A DNA stretch of 64,000 nt, taken from a virus. The notes under the pieces are model-generated. The model was not told the DNA's origin and did not search any database. It saw only the letters and a program-made list of their open reading frames with translations. Below, in pieces: positions 26,777-34,719 of this stretch. Every line of letters begins with the position of its first letter. Positions within the stretch are counted from its first letter, which is position 1. Position numbers and translations under genes: made by a program. The DNA lies in IMG/VR virus record IMGVR_UViG_3300008259_000014, positions 1 through 64,000 of that record, one strand, 5' to 3'.

Positions 26777-27028
26777 TTACTCTGCTGGCTTATTAAAAAC
26801 ATTAACCATTACCTTGGTTCCCATTTTTGCCCCTGCAGCTTTAGCAACAGTTCTTAGTGCTGATGCAATTCTTCCGTCCTTTCCTATAACTTTTCCTACA
26901 TCACCTTTTGAAACCTTAATCTGAAACAACTTGCCTTCACTAGTAGAAGGCAGTTCCTCTACAATAATTGCGCTTTGATCATCTACTATGGCTGCGGTCA
27001 TACATCTTAATAATTCAGGTATATTCAT
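26777..27028 (-). CDS. KH-domain RNA-binding protein (KhpA-like)
   Basis: The 83-residue product is close in length and layout to bacterial KhpA/YlqC. Residues 38-70 contain the KH core with the GxxG loop: VGKVIGKDGRIASALRTV followed by a helix and the last strand KVMVNVFN. KhpA binds RNA and, with KhpB, affects small-RNA and mRNA fate. Such a gene is unusual in a phage and may tune host or phage RNA. It starts one base after the Hsp20 stop codon. Confidence 0.85.
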   Translation of the reverse strand: MNIPELLRCMTAAIVDDQSAIIVEELPSTSEGKLFQIKVSKGDVGKVIGKDGRIASALRTVAKAAGAKMGTKVMVNVFNKPAE

Positions 27029-27029
27029 C

Positions 27030-27530
27030 TTAACTCTCCATTACATTGATTGAAACTTGTTTTAAACTTTTCTTTGGGATTGATACTTCTAACAACCCAT
27101 TCTTCATTGTTGCCTTTGTCTCTAATGGGTTGAAAAGACTATGAAGAGTAAATCTTACTTTAAAGTTTCTTCTTGCTATACCTCTTATTATAGATCCTAC
27201 TTGTAGTGCAGGCTTTGGATGTGAACTCTGCGCTACTTCCGCTTCACTTCTAGATTTATCTACATCATCTTCTTTTTGAAGAGAAGATTGTATCACGATA
27301 TCAGTATCGGTTGCAGATACTGATATATCTTCTGGTGAATAACCTGCAAGCGCAAATGCCATCTTTAACATATCTTCTTCCATATACTGATCGTATCTTG
27401 GAAATTTTACGTCTGCGGACTGATATTTTTTATTTAAGGTTATCTCTCTAAAAAACTCCTCATCATTCCATATAAGATCATTAACTCTTCCTGGTATTGA
27501 AGCTCTAACTATATTTTCAGTTTTACTCAT
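27030..27530 (-). CDS. Small heat shock protein Hsp20, copy 1
   Basis: The 166-residue product carries an alpha-crystallin domain: MAFALAGYSPEDISVSATDT (second half of strand pair), then GIARRNFKVRFTLHS and the closing MKNGLLEVSIPKK, equivalent to the IxI/GVLT-type end of Hsp20. These proteins hold unfolded clients in a foldable state. The start at 27530 has GGAG nine bases upstream; an ATG five codons earlier does not. It overlaps the membrane-protein gene by 8 bases. A second Hsp20 lies at 52542. Confidence 0.85.
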   Translation of the reverse strand: MSKTENIVRASIPGRVNDLIWNDEEFFREITLNKKYQSADVKFPRYDQYMEEDMLKMAFALAGYSPEDISVSATDTDIVIQSSLQKEDDVDKSRSEAEVAQSSHPKPALQVGSIIRGIARRNFKVRFTLHSLFNPLETKATMKNGLLEVSIPKKSLKQVSINVMES

Positions 27531-27825
27531 CTTTTTCAACTCCATCAGTAGTCATTACTGTAAAATAATTTCCTATTGCATCAAATGCTGTAACTACATT
27601 GTATATAGTCCAGCTAAATAAACTGGTAAGAAGTGCCAGTCCAATATAATTGGATCCTATTATTATAGATCCAATTAATCCAACCCAAAAGCCAAAGCAC
27701 ATTGGGCATGATATCCAATATCCTAGTGTATCACTCTTTCTCTTTGCAAATTCCCTTACTGGTAGGAAGATTTCGCTATGAACTATTATTAAAGTAACTG
27801 ATACAAGACAAAGCAGTGTGTACAT
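27523..27825 (-). CDS. Small membrane protein, DUF1360-like
   Basis: The 100-residue protein has an N-terminal hydrophobic segment (residues 2-16), then CPMCFGFWVGLIGSIII and a third hydrophobic stretch LALLTSLFSWTIYNVV. The ISCPMCFGFWVG motif is the hallmark I associate with the DUF1360 family of phage and Bacillus membrane proteins. Function is unknown. A good sigma70-type promoter lies just upstream (27862-27890), so this gene begins an operon with Hsp20, the KH protein, HNH and probably HU. Confidence 0.65.
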   Translation of the reverse strand: MYTLLCLVSVTLIIVHSEIFLPVREFAKRKSDTLGYWISCPMCFGFWVGLIGSIIIGSNYIGLALLTSLFSWTIYNVVTAFDAIGNYFTVMTTDGVEKDE

Positions 27826-27861
27826 TTTTCATTCCTTTTATACTATTGAATAACTAGTATA

Positions 27862-27890
27862 TTTATACTTTATATGCAGTTGATAATCAA
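27862..27890 (-). promoter_or_regulatory. Sigma70-like promoter, with a late-type TATAAATA overlap
   Basis: On the minus strand TTGATT (-35) is followed after 17 bases by TATAAA (-10), about 37 bases upstream of the ATG at 27825. The -10 also reads TATAAATA (27860-27867), the T4 late promoter core, which the gp55-like sigma factor of this window might recognise. AT-rich DNA makes chance matches common. Confidence 0.5.
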
Positions 27891-27901
27891 ACGGTTTTAA
27901 G

Positions 27902-28092
27902 ACAGCTCATTATCAATTTCGTATGTTTTTGCATGGCAGGGGGGGGGCTGTCTGCCTTTTGCAGATTTCGAATGTTTTTGCACGGCGGGGGAGGGGCAGC
28001 CCGGTTATCAATTATAATAACCGGGCTGGTTACCGCCATCTACAGATTTTTTTGTTTCAATAGTCATCTGTCCCTTACCCTTATCTATTTTG
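27902..28092. other. Longest non-coding stretch: repeats, G9 run and hairpin
   Basis: About 190 of the 267 bases between 27826 and 28092 hold structure. Two imperfect copies of a roughly 33-base unit (ATTTCG.ATGTTTTTGCA.GGC then a G-run) begin at 27916 and 27965, 49 bases apart. The first ends in nine G (27939-27947), the second in GGGGGAGGGG. A perfect 11-base stem lies at 27998-28008 and 28017-28027. A minus-strand 19-codon frame (MTIETKKSVDGGNQPGYYN) precedes the repeats with an AAGGGA site nearby, too short to call as a gene. Candidate roles are a replication origin, a small RNA or a G-quadruplex element. Confidence 0.5.
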
Positions 28093-28959
28093 TCAGATAT
28101 TGTGGTTATACTTTACCTTACCACCAAGCATGTATTCTTTGTTTTTTGATAGTTTTGAGTAAAACAACTCTGGATCTATGCCGCATAAGCCGGACATTTG
28201 TCCGTCATTAATATCTGTTACAATCCATCTGTTGGAGTTTTTGACCTGAGCAACATCTATTGAATAGAAGCTTGCCCAGTTACACTCAGATATTTTTCCA
28301 GCTATATAATTAACACAGTCTTCTGCATCAGAAGTAAATGTTGCTTTACCTGAAAACTCTGGATAACTATTTGCAAAATAGTAATTTTTAGCTATAAATC
28401 TTGGCTTAAGATTGTTTTGATTGCCAATCCAAAAAGTCCTCCATTCATTTACAATTGGAAGTCCTCCAATTGATATGCCAAATGTTTCCAGCTCTATAAA
28501 TTCTTTTGCTATTATACCCTGACTTGATAGAAGGCTATCCTCTTGAAGCCTTTGAGCTACAAGTATAGCATCCTTCTTGTTCTTAGCAAACATATGTGTG
28601 TTCCACATTTGCTTTCTGCTATTTACTCTTCCTTTTAAAAGGAAAGACTTTCCCTCTGGAAGATAGCTCATATTGTTATATACTTTTGGAATATAAGAAT
28701 TTGATTCTGATAGGTTTTCAGACCAGGTTTCACAATCTTCTATCCAATCATGTTGCTTCCTTGAGTTTATAAGTTTAGAGTCTATAATTTCAAGATCTCT
28801 GCAAAGTTCATTATAATAAGGTAATACTGAGTACCTACCTATTACAATGGAATTTTTATCCAAAGACATTCTTGATGTCTTTACTGTAAAATACTTCTTT
28901 GCAGCCTCAATTTCATTTTTCTCTCCAAGACCTTCTCTAAATAGTATTTCAATCCCCAT
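28093..28959 (-). CDS. ATP-grasp-like protein (R2K type)
   Basis: The 288-residue product has features of ATP-grasp ligase-like proteins of the phage R2K clade: LLKGRVNSRKQMWNTHMF (basic strand for nucleotide binding), IAKEFIELETFGI and a C-terminal FYSIDVAQVKNSNRWIV followed by DINDGQMSGL with Asp and Asn for magnesium. These enzymes join an acid and an amine using ATP; some phage members are proposed to modify peptides or counter host RNA. The start at 28959 has GGAG six bases upstream and overlaps the previous gene by 11 bases. The substrate is unknown. Confidence 0.55.
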   Translation of the reverse strand: MGIEILFREGLGEKNEIEAAKKYFTVKTSRMSLDKNSIVIGRYSVLPYYNELCRDLEIIDSKLINSRKQHDWIEDCETWSENLSESNSYIPKVYNNMSYLPEGKSFLLKGRVNSRKQMWNTHMFAKNKKDAILVAQRLQEDSLLSSQGIIAKEFIELETFGISIGGLPIVNEWRTFWIGNQNNLKPRFIAKNYYFANSYPEFSGKATFTSDAEDCVNYIAGKISECNWASFYSIDVAQVKNSNRWIVTDINDGQMSGLCGIDPELFYSKLSKNKEYMLGGKVKYNHNI

Positions 28960-29167
28960 TTTCAGCTCCATTCTTGCAAATATTACAAGTTACTTCTTCA
29001 TGGTAAAATGATACCCTTAGATTATCGCCACTTTCTTGTTTTAAGGTTATTATTTTTTTATACACTTGAGCTGCATATAAATAGTTCCACTCTTTGGTAC
29101 ATTTTATTTGTATATCACCTTGCGCAGCCCATGATATAGCATGCACATCTATATTATTACATTCCAT
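28949..29167 (-). CDS. Hypothetical protein, 72 residues
   Basis: A small protein with a possible strand-rich core and a C-terminal CNICKNG motif (one Cys pair), beside two other Cys. Not recognised. Its start overlaps the end of the 111-residue gene by 11 bases and its end overlaps the ATP-grasp-like gene by 11 bases, so it sits in a tightly coupled cluster and may be made in step with that enzyme. Confidence 0.5.
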   Translation of the reverse strand: MECNNIDVHAISWAAQGDIQIKCTKEWNYLYAAQVYKKIITLKQESGDNLRVSFYHEEVTCNICKNGAENGD

Positions 29168-29492
29168 CTAGTAGCCTATCTAGCCAAGAATCCTGGTCAT
29201 CATGCATCACATTATCTGGCCAATCTTGATTTTTATGGATCTCCAAGCAATCTAATTGATTAGGTTCTTCTATTGGCAATGATGAAGTAATTGAGCTAAG
29301 CCTTCTATCTATGCGCTCAAGGTCCACCACTAAAGATCCTAAAACTCTATAACTCATACTCTCTTCGTCAAGAGATTCTAATCTTTCTTCCGCCATAAGC
29401 ATTGAAGTGGCGCCCTCAAGACTCTTTAGGGTCTCTTTTTTAAGCTCAAGTAGTACAGCTAATTTTCCAATTTTTTCATAAATATTTTCCAT
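29157..29492 (-). CDS. Hypothetical coiled-coil protein, 111 residues
   Basis: The first 70 residues read as a long amphipathic helix (KIGKLAVLLELKKETLKSL and RVLGSLVVDLERIDRRLSS), and the last 30 are acidic with Asp-Trp pairs. Not recognised. It lies 3 bases after thyX and overlaps the next gene by 11 bases, so it belongs to the same operon. No specific role can be given. Confidence 0.5.
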   Translation of the reverse strand: MENIYEKIGKLAVLLELKKETLKSLEGATSMLMAEERLESLDEESMSYRVLGSLVVDLERIDRRLSSITSSLPIEEPNQLDCLEIHKNQDWPDNVMHDDQDSWLDRLLDGM

Positions 29493-29495
29493 AGC

Positions 29496-30134
29496 TTAGT
29501 ATCCAAATGCAATTAAAGTTTCTTTAAAAGGATTTTCATCAATATTTTTTACTAGACTCAACATTTCTGATGCAAGCTCTCTTACTTCCAACTGTGCTTC
29601 TGGCTTCATTCTAAGGCCTAGGAAGTGATTAAATGACCTAAAGTTAAACATTATATCCATTGTAATCTGATTGCCATATGGAAGATAAAACCTTGCAGAC
29701 TCTTTTGCCCTCTTTCTATCAACTCCTGATTTAATTAACCTATCTAAACATTCATGGTACTGCTTCAAGGCCATTTCCATAAAATGGACATAACTATTAA
29801 TCTCAGACTCTGGCCAGTCAGATGGAACTAAATACTTGTCTTCTTTTAGTTCCTTATATCTTGCTGACTCTCCATTTATAGATACCCCAATTCTATGCTT
29901 AAGAAGATGAATATGAGTTGCTGTATCTACAGTTACTAAGAAGTGTAGTGAGCTTTTCTCAAACGGAGTTTCATGTCCATTCTCTGCTAGCATTTTTAGA
30001 AGATTTGGTATTCTTTTGATTTTATCTTCTGTTAAGTTTCTACTTGTTGATGTCCAAGCAGACAAAGCGTGCTCTAAATCTCCGCCATACCAGCCCATCA
30101 ACTCAACTTTATTTACTTTATCATCTAAGTTCAT
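29496..30134 (-). CDS. thyX: Flavin-dependent thymidylate synthase
   Basis: The 212-residue product is ThyX, which makes dTMP from dUMP with methylene-tetrahydrofolate and FAD. The signature appears as KHRIGVSINGESARYKEL, equivalent to the RHRxxSxNexSxRY motif with Lys in place of the first Arg. HETPFEKSSLHFLVTV precedes it, and the C-terminal FNFRSFNHFLGLRM segment matches the folate/dUMP-binding helices. The start at 30134 has GGAG five bases upstream; a longer frame would run through the terminator at 30162-30190. With the dCMP deaminase gene it raises dTTP supply for AT-rich DNA. Confidence 0.93.
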   Translation of the reverse strand: MNLDDKVNKVELMGWYGGDLEHALSAWTSTSRNLTEDKIKRIPNLLKMLAENGHETPFEKSSLHFLVTVDTATHIHLLKHRIGVSINGESARYKELKEDKYLVPSDWPESEINSYVHFMEMALKQYHECLDRLIKSGVDRKRAKESARFYLPYGNQITMDIMFNFRSFNHFLGLRMKPEAQLEVRELASEMLSLVKNIDENPFKETLIAFGY

Positions 30135-30161
30135 TTTGTCTCCATAAAATTTAACAACGAC

Positions 30162-30190
30162 AAAAAGAGCAATGAGTAACCCCATTGCCC
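30162..30190 (-). terminator. Rho-independent terminator upstream of thyX
   Basis: GGGCAATG pairs with CATTGCTC (one G-T pair) around an eight-base loop, followed on the minus strand by TTTTT. It ends the transcript of the M16 peptidase and 159-residue genes, and shows that thyX does not start at the longer reading frame. Confidence 0.75.
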
Positions 30191-30204
30191 TCACTATGCT
30201 TTCA

Positions 30205-30684
30205 TCAACTGAGGTTGCTGCTTTTAGCTATAGGAAGTCCTGAGTTGATTAGATCAATTCTATACTTTTCAGCCTCAGCCTCATGCTCCATAAGTGAAGC
30301 TAAATACTCGCTCTCTTCTATAGTGCCTTCCATATAGTCTAGAAATAAAAATCCTGATTTTACAGCCAAAAGGTTGCACCTTTCCTTTTCTTGTGAATCA
30401 TAATAAGCAAAAGGTGATATAAGATCAATAATGCATTCACCATCTATTGTATATTCTGTGCGGGGCCATGAAACATTCACATTATTTATTTTGGTTCTTA
30501 CCAATATCCGTGTAGAATCAAACTCTAATTCATAAGATGTATGATCTCCCGATTTAATCTCAAGTGATAAGCTTTCCGTTATTTTAACACCATAATTATT
30601 TAAATCTGATAAAACACTTTTAACTCTAGCCCTATGACCTTGGCCTACATATATAGATAAAAACTCTTTAACTTCAGAAAACAT
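30205..30684 (-). CDS. Hypothetical protein, 159 residues
   Basis: Not recognised. The protein has an alternating helix-strand pattern in the middle (YELEFDSTRILVRTKINNVN, then DGECIIDLIS) and an acidic helical C-terminal part. It follows the M16 peptidase stop after 3 bases and ends at a terminator, so the two form one unit. It could be a small partner of the peptidase (context only). Confidence 0.55.
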   Translation of the reverse strand: MFSEVKEFLSIYVGQGHRARVKSVLSDLNNYGVKITESLSLEIKSGDHTSYELEFDSTRILVRTKINNVNVSWPRTEYTIDGECIIDLISPFAYYDSQEKERCNLLAVKSGFLFLDYMEGTIEESEYLASLMEHEAEAEKYRIDLINSGLPIAKSSNLS

Positions 30685-30687
30685 CTA

Positions 30688-31887
30688 TCATCCTTTTTTG
30701 CAAATAATCTTTAGCACCTTATCTTCGCTAAAGAGTTTTGCAGCCTCTTCAATAATACTTTCTTTTGTCATACTATTTATAGACTCGATAACCTTCTCTG
30801 TAGGGACATCATCAAACAATGTTCTTAGTGCGGTAGAAGAGGCTATTGATAGGGAAGATTCCATCATAGAATAGTATGATGCTCTATACTTATTCTTAGC
30901 TCTCTGCAACTCCTCATCAGAGACATACTCTGTTGAAATTTTCTTCAATTCAGAAGAGATTGCATCAATAGCCTCTTCTACATTCTTATCTCTTGTGGAG
31001 AAGTCGATCAGATAGCATCCACCGCCCTGGTAATTAAGACTAGATGATGAGATTCCATAAACCAAACCTCTATTTTCCCTAACCTCTTCAAACAATCTTG
31101 AATCCATACCGCCAGATAGAATTGTCTTTAACACAGACTGTGTTGGATTTGACTTTCCATTTGCAGATTCATTTGGATATGCTATCCAAACATATGAGTG
31201 CTCAATTCCTTCTTTCTGAGTATTTACAAGCCTTGCTTCTTTGTAAGTTGTATTTTTCCAAGAATTACTTCTGCTTATTTTGCCATTTTGCTTTCCAAAA
31301 TGGCGAGCTAACATTTCCGCTGCTTCCTTCTTAGTCTGACTGGATGCAAGGGAGACTACAGCATTTTCTCTTTTTACCTTGCTATTGTAAAATTTGGCAA
31401 CCTCATCTCTAGTGAAATTTGAAATACTCTCTTGAGTTCCAATTATTGGATTGGCCAAATAGTTTGAGTAAAAGTTCTCTGAAAAGGTGCGATATATATG
31501 GGAGTCTACACCATCATTTGTTGAAATCTCTTCTTCTTTTACAACCTCTCTTTCCCTTTGAAATTCATCCTCTGGAAAGGTTGAGTTAAAAATAATATCA
31601 GACATAATCTCTGTAACCTTCTCAATATTATCTACTGGAACAGTTACAAAGTAAGAAACTTCCTCGTAGGCGGTGTGGGCGTTTACTGATCCGCCAAGAC
31701 TAGCTATCTCTCTATTGATTTCTTTTGCTGTTCGCTTAGCTGTGCCCTTAAAGATCGAGTGCTCAAGCATGTGAGCGATTCCTGGGTTGAAAGTTTCACC
31801 ATCAGAACTCTCTGATCTAGCTCCCGCATCAAATGCAACCCACAAAGAAGCTAGTCTGCTTGGAAGTTTTGTAATCCTGTGTATCAT
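30688..31887 (-). CDS. M16-family zinc peptidase
   Basis: The 399-residue product is an M16B-type metallopeptidase. The inverted zinc motif HMLEH is at about residues 40-44, with the third ligand in REREVVKEE about 75 residues later. SRLFEEVRENRGLVYGISSS near residue 280 is the conserved substrate-handling R/Y segment of the C-terminal half. Members cleave short unfolded peptides, including signal or presequence peptides. The length matches a complete two-domain half-ring that would dimerise. Such peptidases are rare in phages; with the Hsp20 and AAA genes it points to protein quality control. Confidence 0.9.
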   Translation of the reverse strand: MIHRITKLPSRLASLWVAFDAGARSESSDGETFNPGIAHMLEHSIFKGTAKRTAKEINREIASLGGSVNAHTAYEEVSYFVTVPVDNIEKVTEIMSDIIFNSTFPEDEFQREREVVKEEEISTNDGVDSHIYRTFSENFYSNYLANPIIGTQESISNFTRDEVAKFYNSKVKRENAVVSLASSQTKKEAAEMLARHFGKQNGKISRSNSWKNTTYKEARLVNTQKEGIEHSYVWIAYPNESANGKSNPTQSVLKTILSGGMDSRLFEEVRENRGLVYGISSSSLNYQGGGCYLIDFSTRDKNVEEAIDAISSELKKISTEYVSDEELQRAKNKYRASYYSMMESSLSIASSTALRTLFDDVPTEKVIESINSMTKESIIEEAAKLFSEDKVLKIICKKG

Positions 31888-31930
31888 TTTTTCCTTTAAA
31901 TTATATATTGATTAAAATGCAGCATAATGC

Positions 31931-31957
31931 AAAAATAGGGGCCACGTGGCCCCTATT
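31931..31957 (-). terminator. Rho-independent terminator after the VWA-like gene
   Basis: A perfect 24-base palindrome at 31934-31957 with GGGGCC-CACG-TGGCCCC core is followed on the minus strand by TTTTTGC. It lies just after the stop of the VWA-like gene (its last bases overlap the region following 31960). Confidence 0.85.
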
Positions 31958-31959
31958 AC

Positions 31960-33102
31960 TTATCTAGATTTCTCTTCAATCACAACCTTTTTACCGTAGG
32001 GGAAGTTTACGGACTCATTTCTCTTGCAGAGTGCCCACAACATTCTAACCTTTGGCTTAGGAGGAAATGGTGCATAACCGTCAGTGAAGATTACAAGGCC
32101 GTCGTAATTTCTCTCATCTGCCATGGTAATTACTGGAGCAAAGTCTGTACCACCGCGACCCTTTATATTAATCTTGGCAGCCTTCTTGGAGAATGGCTCT
32201 GGCTCTCCTTGAATCTGGCAGTCAAACTGAATAAAGTCACATTTTACATGGTCAATCATTCCGTTCAACTCATTTGTAAAATACTCAAGCTCCTCACTAC
32301 TAACCGAACCAGATGTGTCAAAGGCAACAAGAAGTTGGCTTGTATAGTTTCGTTTAGTGCCTGGTGACTTAAAGCCGTATCTACGATTTGGCCTCATTCT
32401 TGTATTCTTTCGTCCAAGCTCAATTAGCTTATTGATGAACCAGCGAACCTCCTTTTTCCAGTTTACTGATGCCTTGTTTGCGGCAATGATTTGCTCAACA
32501 AGCTTGCCGGGAGTATCGCCCCAGCCTTTCTTTTCCTGAGCCTTAATTGCGCTCTCTGCAATATTCTTAATCTTCTCGGAAACAATCTCCTCATCAAACT
32601 CGTCCCACATTCCGTGGTCATCTACAGTATCCACTCCCGCATCAGCCATCATCTGCTCTATAGATTTCTTTTGCTTCTCGGCCTCGTCCTTTAACTGTTT
32701 GTAGTACCAATCTGCAGACTGATTCTCTTCAAGCTTAAAGGTCTTTGGATATACAGCGCCCTCTGGAAGCTCTGAGATATGGCAGTTGATTGCCATGTCT
32801 GCTGCGATATTGAAGCCCTTTGGGTTATAACCAGAGTGTCTAACTCGCACAAGATGGTGTAGAAGAATATGTAGCGCCTCGTGCTTAAGTACAGCTCTCA
32901 ACTGCTCTTTTGTAAGTTTTTTTACGAACTCTACGTTGTAGTAGAGTGCCAAGTCAACCTGCCTGATAACTCCTACAGCCATTGTAGGAATTGTTGTGCT
33001 TTCCATTTTATTTAGGAAGAGGAATACCTCTCCATATAGAGGCTGGAAGAGCATTAGCTGACTGATGGCTGTCTCAATTCTATCTCTGATATAACGATCC
33101 AT
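31960..33102 (-). CDS. VWA-like metallopeptidase-type protein (DUF2201-like)
   Basis: The 380-residue product joins an N-terminal metallopeptidase-like domain with a C-terminal VWA-like domain. The first has RAVLKHEALHILLHHLVR (HEALH, a HExxH zinc motif) at about residues 70-88. The second has LLVAFDTSGSVS, the metal-ion adhesion DxSxS motif, and later GRGGTDFAPV and IFTDGYAPFP. Such proteins are partners of MoxR ATPases, and the MoxR gene directly upstream completes the pair. Both genes are richer in G and C than their neighbours. A terminator follows. The substrate of the pair is unknown. Confidence 0.88.
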   Translation of the reverse strand: MDRYIRDRIETAISQLMLFQPLYGEVFLFLNKMESTTIPTMAVGVIRQVDLALYYNVEFVKKLTKEQLRAVLKHEALHILLHHLVRVRHSGYNPKGFNIAADMAINCHISELPEGAVYPKTFKLEENQSADWYYKQLKDEAEKQKKSIEQMMADAGVDTVDDHGMWDEFDEEIVSEKIKNIAESAIKAQEKKGWGDTPGKLVEQIIAANKASVNWKKEVRWFINKLIELGRKNTRMRPNRRYGFKSPGTKRNYTSQLLVAFDTSGSVSSEELEYFTNELNGMIDHVKCDFIQFDCQIQGEPEPFSKKAAKINIKGRGGTDFAPVITMADERNYDGLVIFTDGYAPFPPKPKVRMLWALCKRNESVNFPYGKKVVIEEKSR

Positions 33103-33137
33103 TAATTCTCCGTATTACTAAAAAAAATCAGATAAAT

Positions 33138-33167
33138 AAAAAAGAGGCACCTGATTCCCTGTGCCTC
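33138..33167 (-). terminator. Rho-independent terminator after the MoxR gene
   Basis: GAGGCAC pairs with GTGCCTC around a ten-base loop and is followed by TTTTTTATTT on the minus strand. It lies 16 bases after the MoxR stop, so the VWA-like gene may depend on readthrough or its own promoter between 33103 and 33137. Confidence 0.8.
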
Positions 33168-33182
33168 CCCGTGGGTTAGTAA

Positions 33183-34253
33183 CTACTTAGTTAGGTAGAC
33201 TCGCTTGATGAACTCTCGGAACTCAGGGATATCAGACCAGCTCTGAGCAATCTTCTTGGTCTTATCACCGGCAAGGCATAGAGTCCAAGTCTGAGCAACA
33301 ACATCGTTAGGGAGCATCATGATGAAGTTACGTAGGTTATCTTTCTGCTTGTCCTTGAGCTTGGCTGCGTTACGAGCGTTAGCCTCAGCGATAACTGCAC
33401 GAGATAGCTGTGCTACAACCTCGATATCGTTACAAGCGGCTTCGACCTTGCCCTTACACTCTTCGAGGTTATCAAGAACATCGCCAGGGCGAAGCTGTGA
33501 GAACTCGTTGGTTACGAACTTCTGGAACATAATTGCAATCTCTCGACCAACCCAGCCCTTTGCAACCTGGGCAAGCATACCCTGGTCATTTTCAAGGCCC
33601 ATTCCAATTACGCTATCAGATAGCGACTGCCAGCTACGGCGAGAAGGATAGGTTGAGCCAGCCTGTAGATTGCCAACAGGAGGATCTAGAAGATTGTGGT
33701 TGCGGTCGATAAACTCAACAACAGCAGGGTGAATCTTATTCTTGCGAGCCCAATCAATCCACTCTGCGGCAGTTGGATCAAAGTCGATGTGGAACCAGCG
33801 GTCATGTAGAGCAGGGTCTAGCTCAACAACGTCATAGTCAGAATCGCTGTTTACGGCTGCTACAACTCGCCATCCGTCAGGTAGCTTCTCACCGTCTAGT
33901 CGTCGGTCTAGACAGATCTCGAATACGGCCTGTAGTACATCCTTACTTGCGCGGTTAAGCTCGTCGAAGAATAGAATACCCTTACTATCAGGGTCGCGAG
34001 GCCACCACTCTTGCTTTAGGAAGCGGGTAACTCCGCGCTCTACATCGACGAAAGGCATACCCTTGATATCACCTACCTCACACTGAGAGAGTCGAACGTC
34101 CCAGAAGCCGTACTTATGACCAGTGCTCTGCTCAAGTTCAGTGGCTACCTGCTTAACTACGCTTGATTTACCAACACCGTGCTTTGCATGAAGCATGATG
34201 GACTTGGTTGAAGGCATATTCATTAGTACGTGCTTAGTTTGAACGATATTCAT
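33183..34253 (-). CDS. MoxR-type AAA+ ATPase
   Basis: A 356-residue AAA+ ATPase of the MoxR/chelatase-like branch. Walker A is HAKHGVGKSS at about residues 22-31, Walker B ILFFDELNRA at about 94-103, followed by sensor 1 VVAAVNSDSDYDVVELDP and arginine finger region ALHDRWFHIDF. These ATPases remodel or activate partner proteins together with VWA-domain proteins such as the one encoded just downstream. The start at 34253 is set by the conserved reading; GGAG lies 13 bases upstream. The gene uses CGN arginine codons and is GC-rich compared with the AGA-rich neighbours, which may reflect high expression or transfer. Confidence 0.88.
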   Translation of the reverse strand: MNIVQTKHVLMNMPSTKSIMLHAKHGVGKSSVVKQVATELEQSTGHKYGFWDVRLSQCEVGDIKGMPFVDVERGVTRFLKQEWWPRDPDSKGILFFDELNRASKDVLQAVFEICLDRRLDGEKLPDGWRVVAAVNSDSDYDVVELDPALHDRWFHIDFDPTAAEWIDWARKNKIHPAVVEFIDRNHNLLDPPVGNLQAGSTYPSRRSWQSLSDSVIGMGLENDQGMLAQVAKGWVGREIAIMFQKFVTNEFSQLRPGDVLDNLEECKGKVEAACNDIEVVAQLSRAVIAEANARNAAKLKDKQKDNLRNFIMMLPNDVVAQTWTLCLAGDKTKKIAQSWSDIPEFREFIKRVYLTK

Positions 34254-34286
34254 TTGTTTACAGTAACTCCGTTCTTGTATCAATCA

Positions 34287-34373
34287 GGGCAACAAACTAT
34301 TAAGTTGCCCCGCATTTCGTCTCGGTGCGACCACCGCACCGACACATCTATATATCCAGCATTTTTCCTGGAT
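34287..34373 (-). promoter_or_regulatory. Structured leader of the MoxR mRNA: three hairpins
   Basis: Three inverted repeats lie in the 130-base gap: GGGCAAC/GTTGCCC (34287-34310), TCGGTGCG/CGCACCGA (34322-34342) and ATCCAG/CTGGAT (34354-34373). None is followed by a T-run on the minus strand. The last may end the upstream coiled-coil gene; the others would lie in the 5' leader of the MoxR transcript and might stabilise it. Confidence 0.5.
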
Positions 34374-34382
34374 CAGCTTTTT

Positions 34383-34718
34383 TCATAGGTGGCTTTTAGG
34401 CCCGATTCTGGAATTTATTTGGCCCATCTTATCGGTCAAATCTTTCATAAGATCGGCCATATTTCTGCCGCCAGTTTGCTGCATCATCTCTGGAACTCTA
34501 GAAAGCAGAGATGAAATACCTCCATTTTCCTCAGATAATTCTCCAAAAAGATCTCCAAACTGGGCTGTAGAGCCCTCTAGTGATTCAAGTTTATCTAAAG
34601 CCAGTCTTGTCTGACCCTCAACAGTCTTAAGACTGGCTTCTATATTTGAGATTTTTTTATCCATTTTAATTAAATTTTCAGTTATTTGAACTAGTAATTG
34701 CTCTACAATATTTTCCAT
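34383..34718 (-). CDS. Hypothetical coiled-coil protein, 111 residues
   Basis: The first 60 residues form a clear coiled coil (LIKMDKKISNIEASLKTVEG with heptad hydrophobics). The rest holds GRNMADLMKDLTDKMGQINS, a second helix. Not recognised. It follows the IMPDH-like gene by one base, so the two share an mRNA. Coiled-coil partners of this kind are often assembly or scaffold proteins, but nothing here proves it. Confidence 0.55.
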   Translation of the reverse strand: MENIVEQLLVQITENLIKMDKKISNIEASLKTVEGQTRLALDKLESLEGSTAQFGDLFGELSEENGGISSLLSRVPEMMQQTGGRNMADLMKDLTDKMGQINSRIGPKSHL

Positions 34719-34719
34719 A

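Noticed and set aside
27916-27999. Possible CRISPR-like repeats
   Set aside because: Only two imperfect copies with a spacer of about 16 bases, and no cas1 or effector. The Cas4-like gene fits DNA end processing instead.
27933-28211. 92-residue plus-strand reading frame starting MAGGG
   Set aside because: It runs through the G-rich repeats and into the ATP-grasp gene on the other strand. Composition and lack of a ribosome site mark it as chance.
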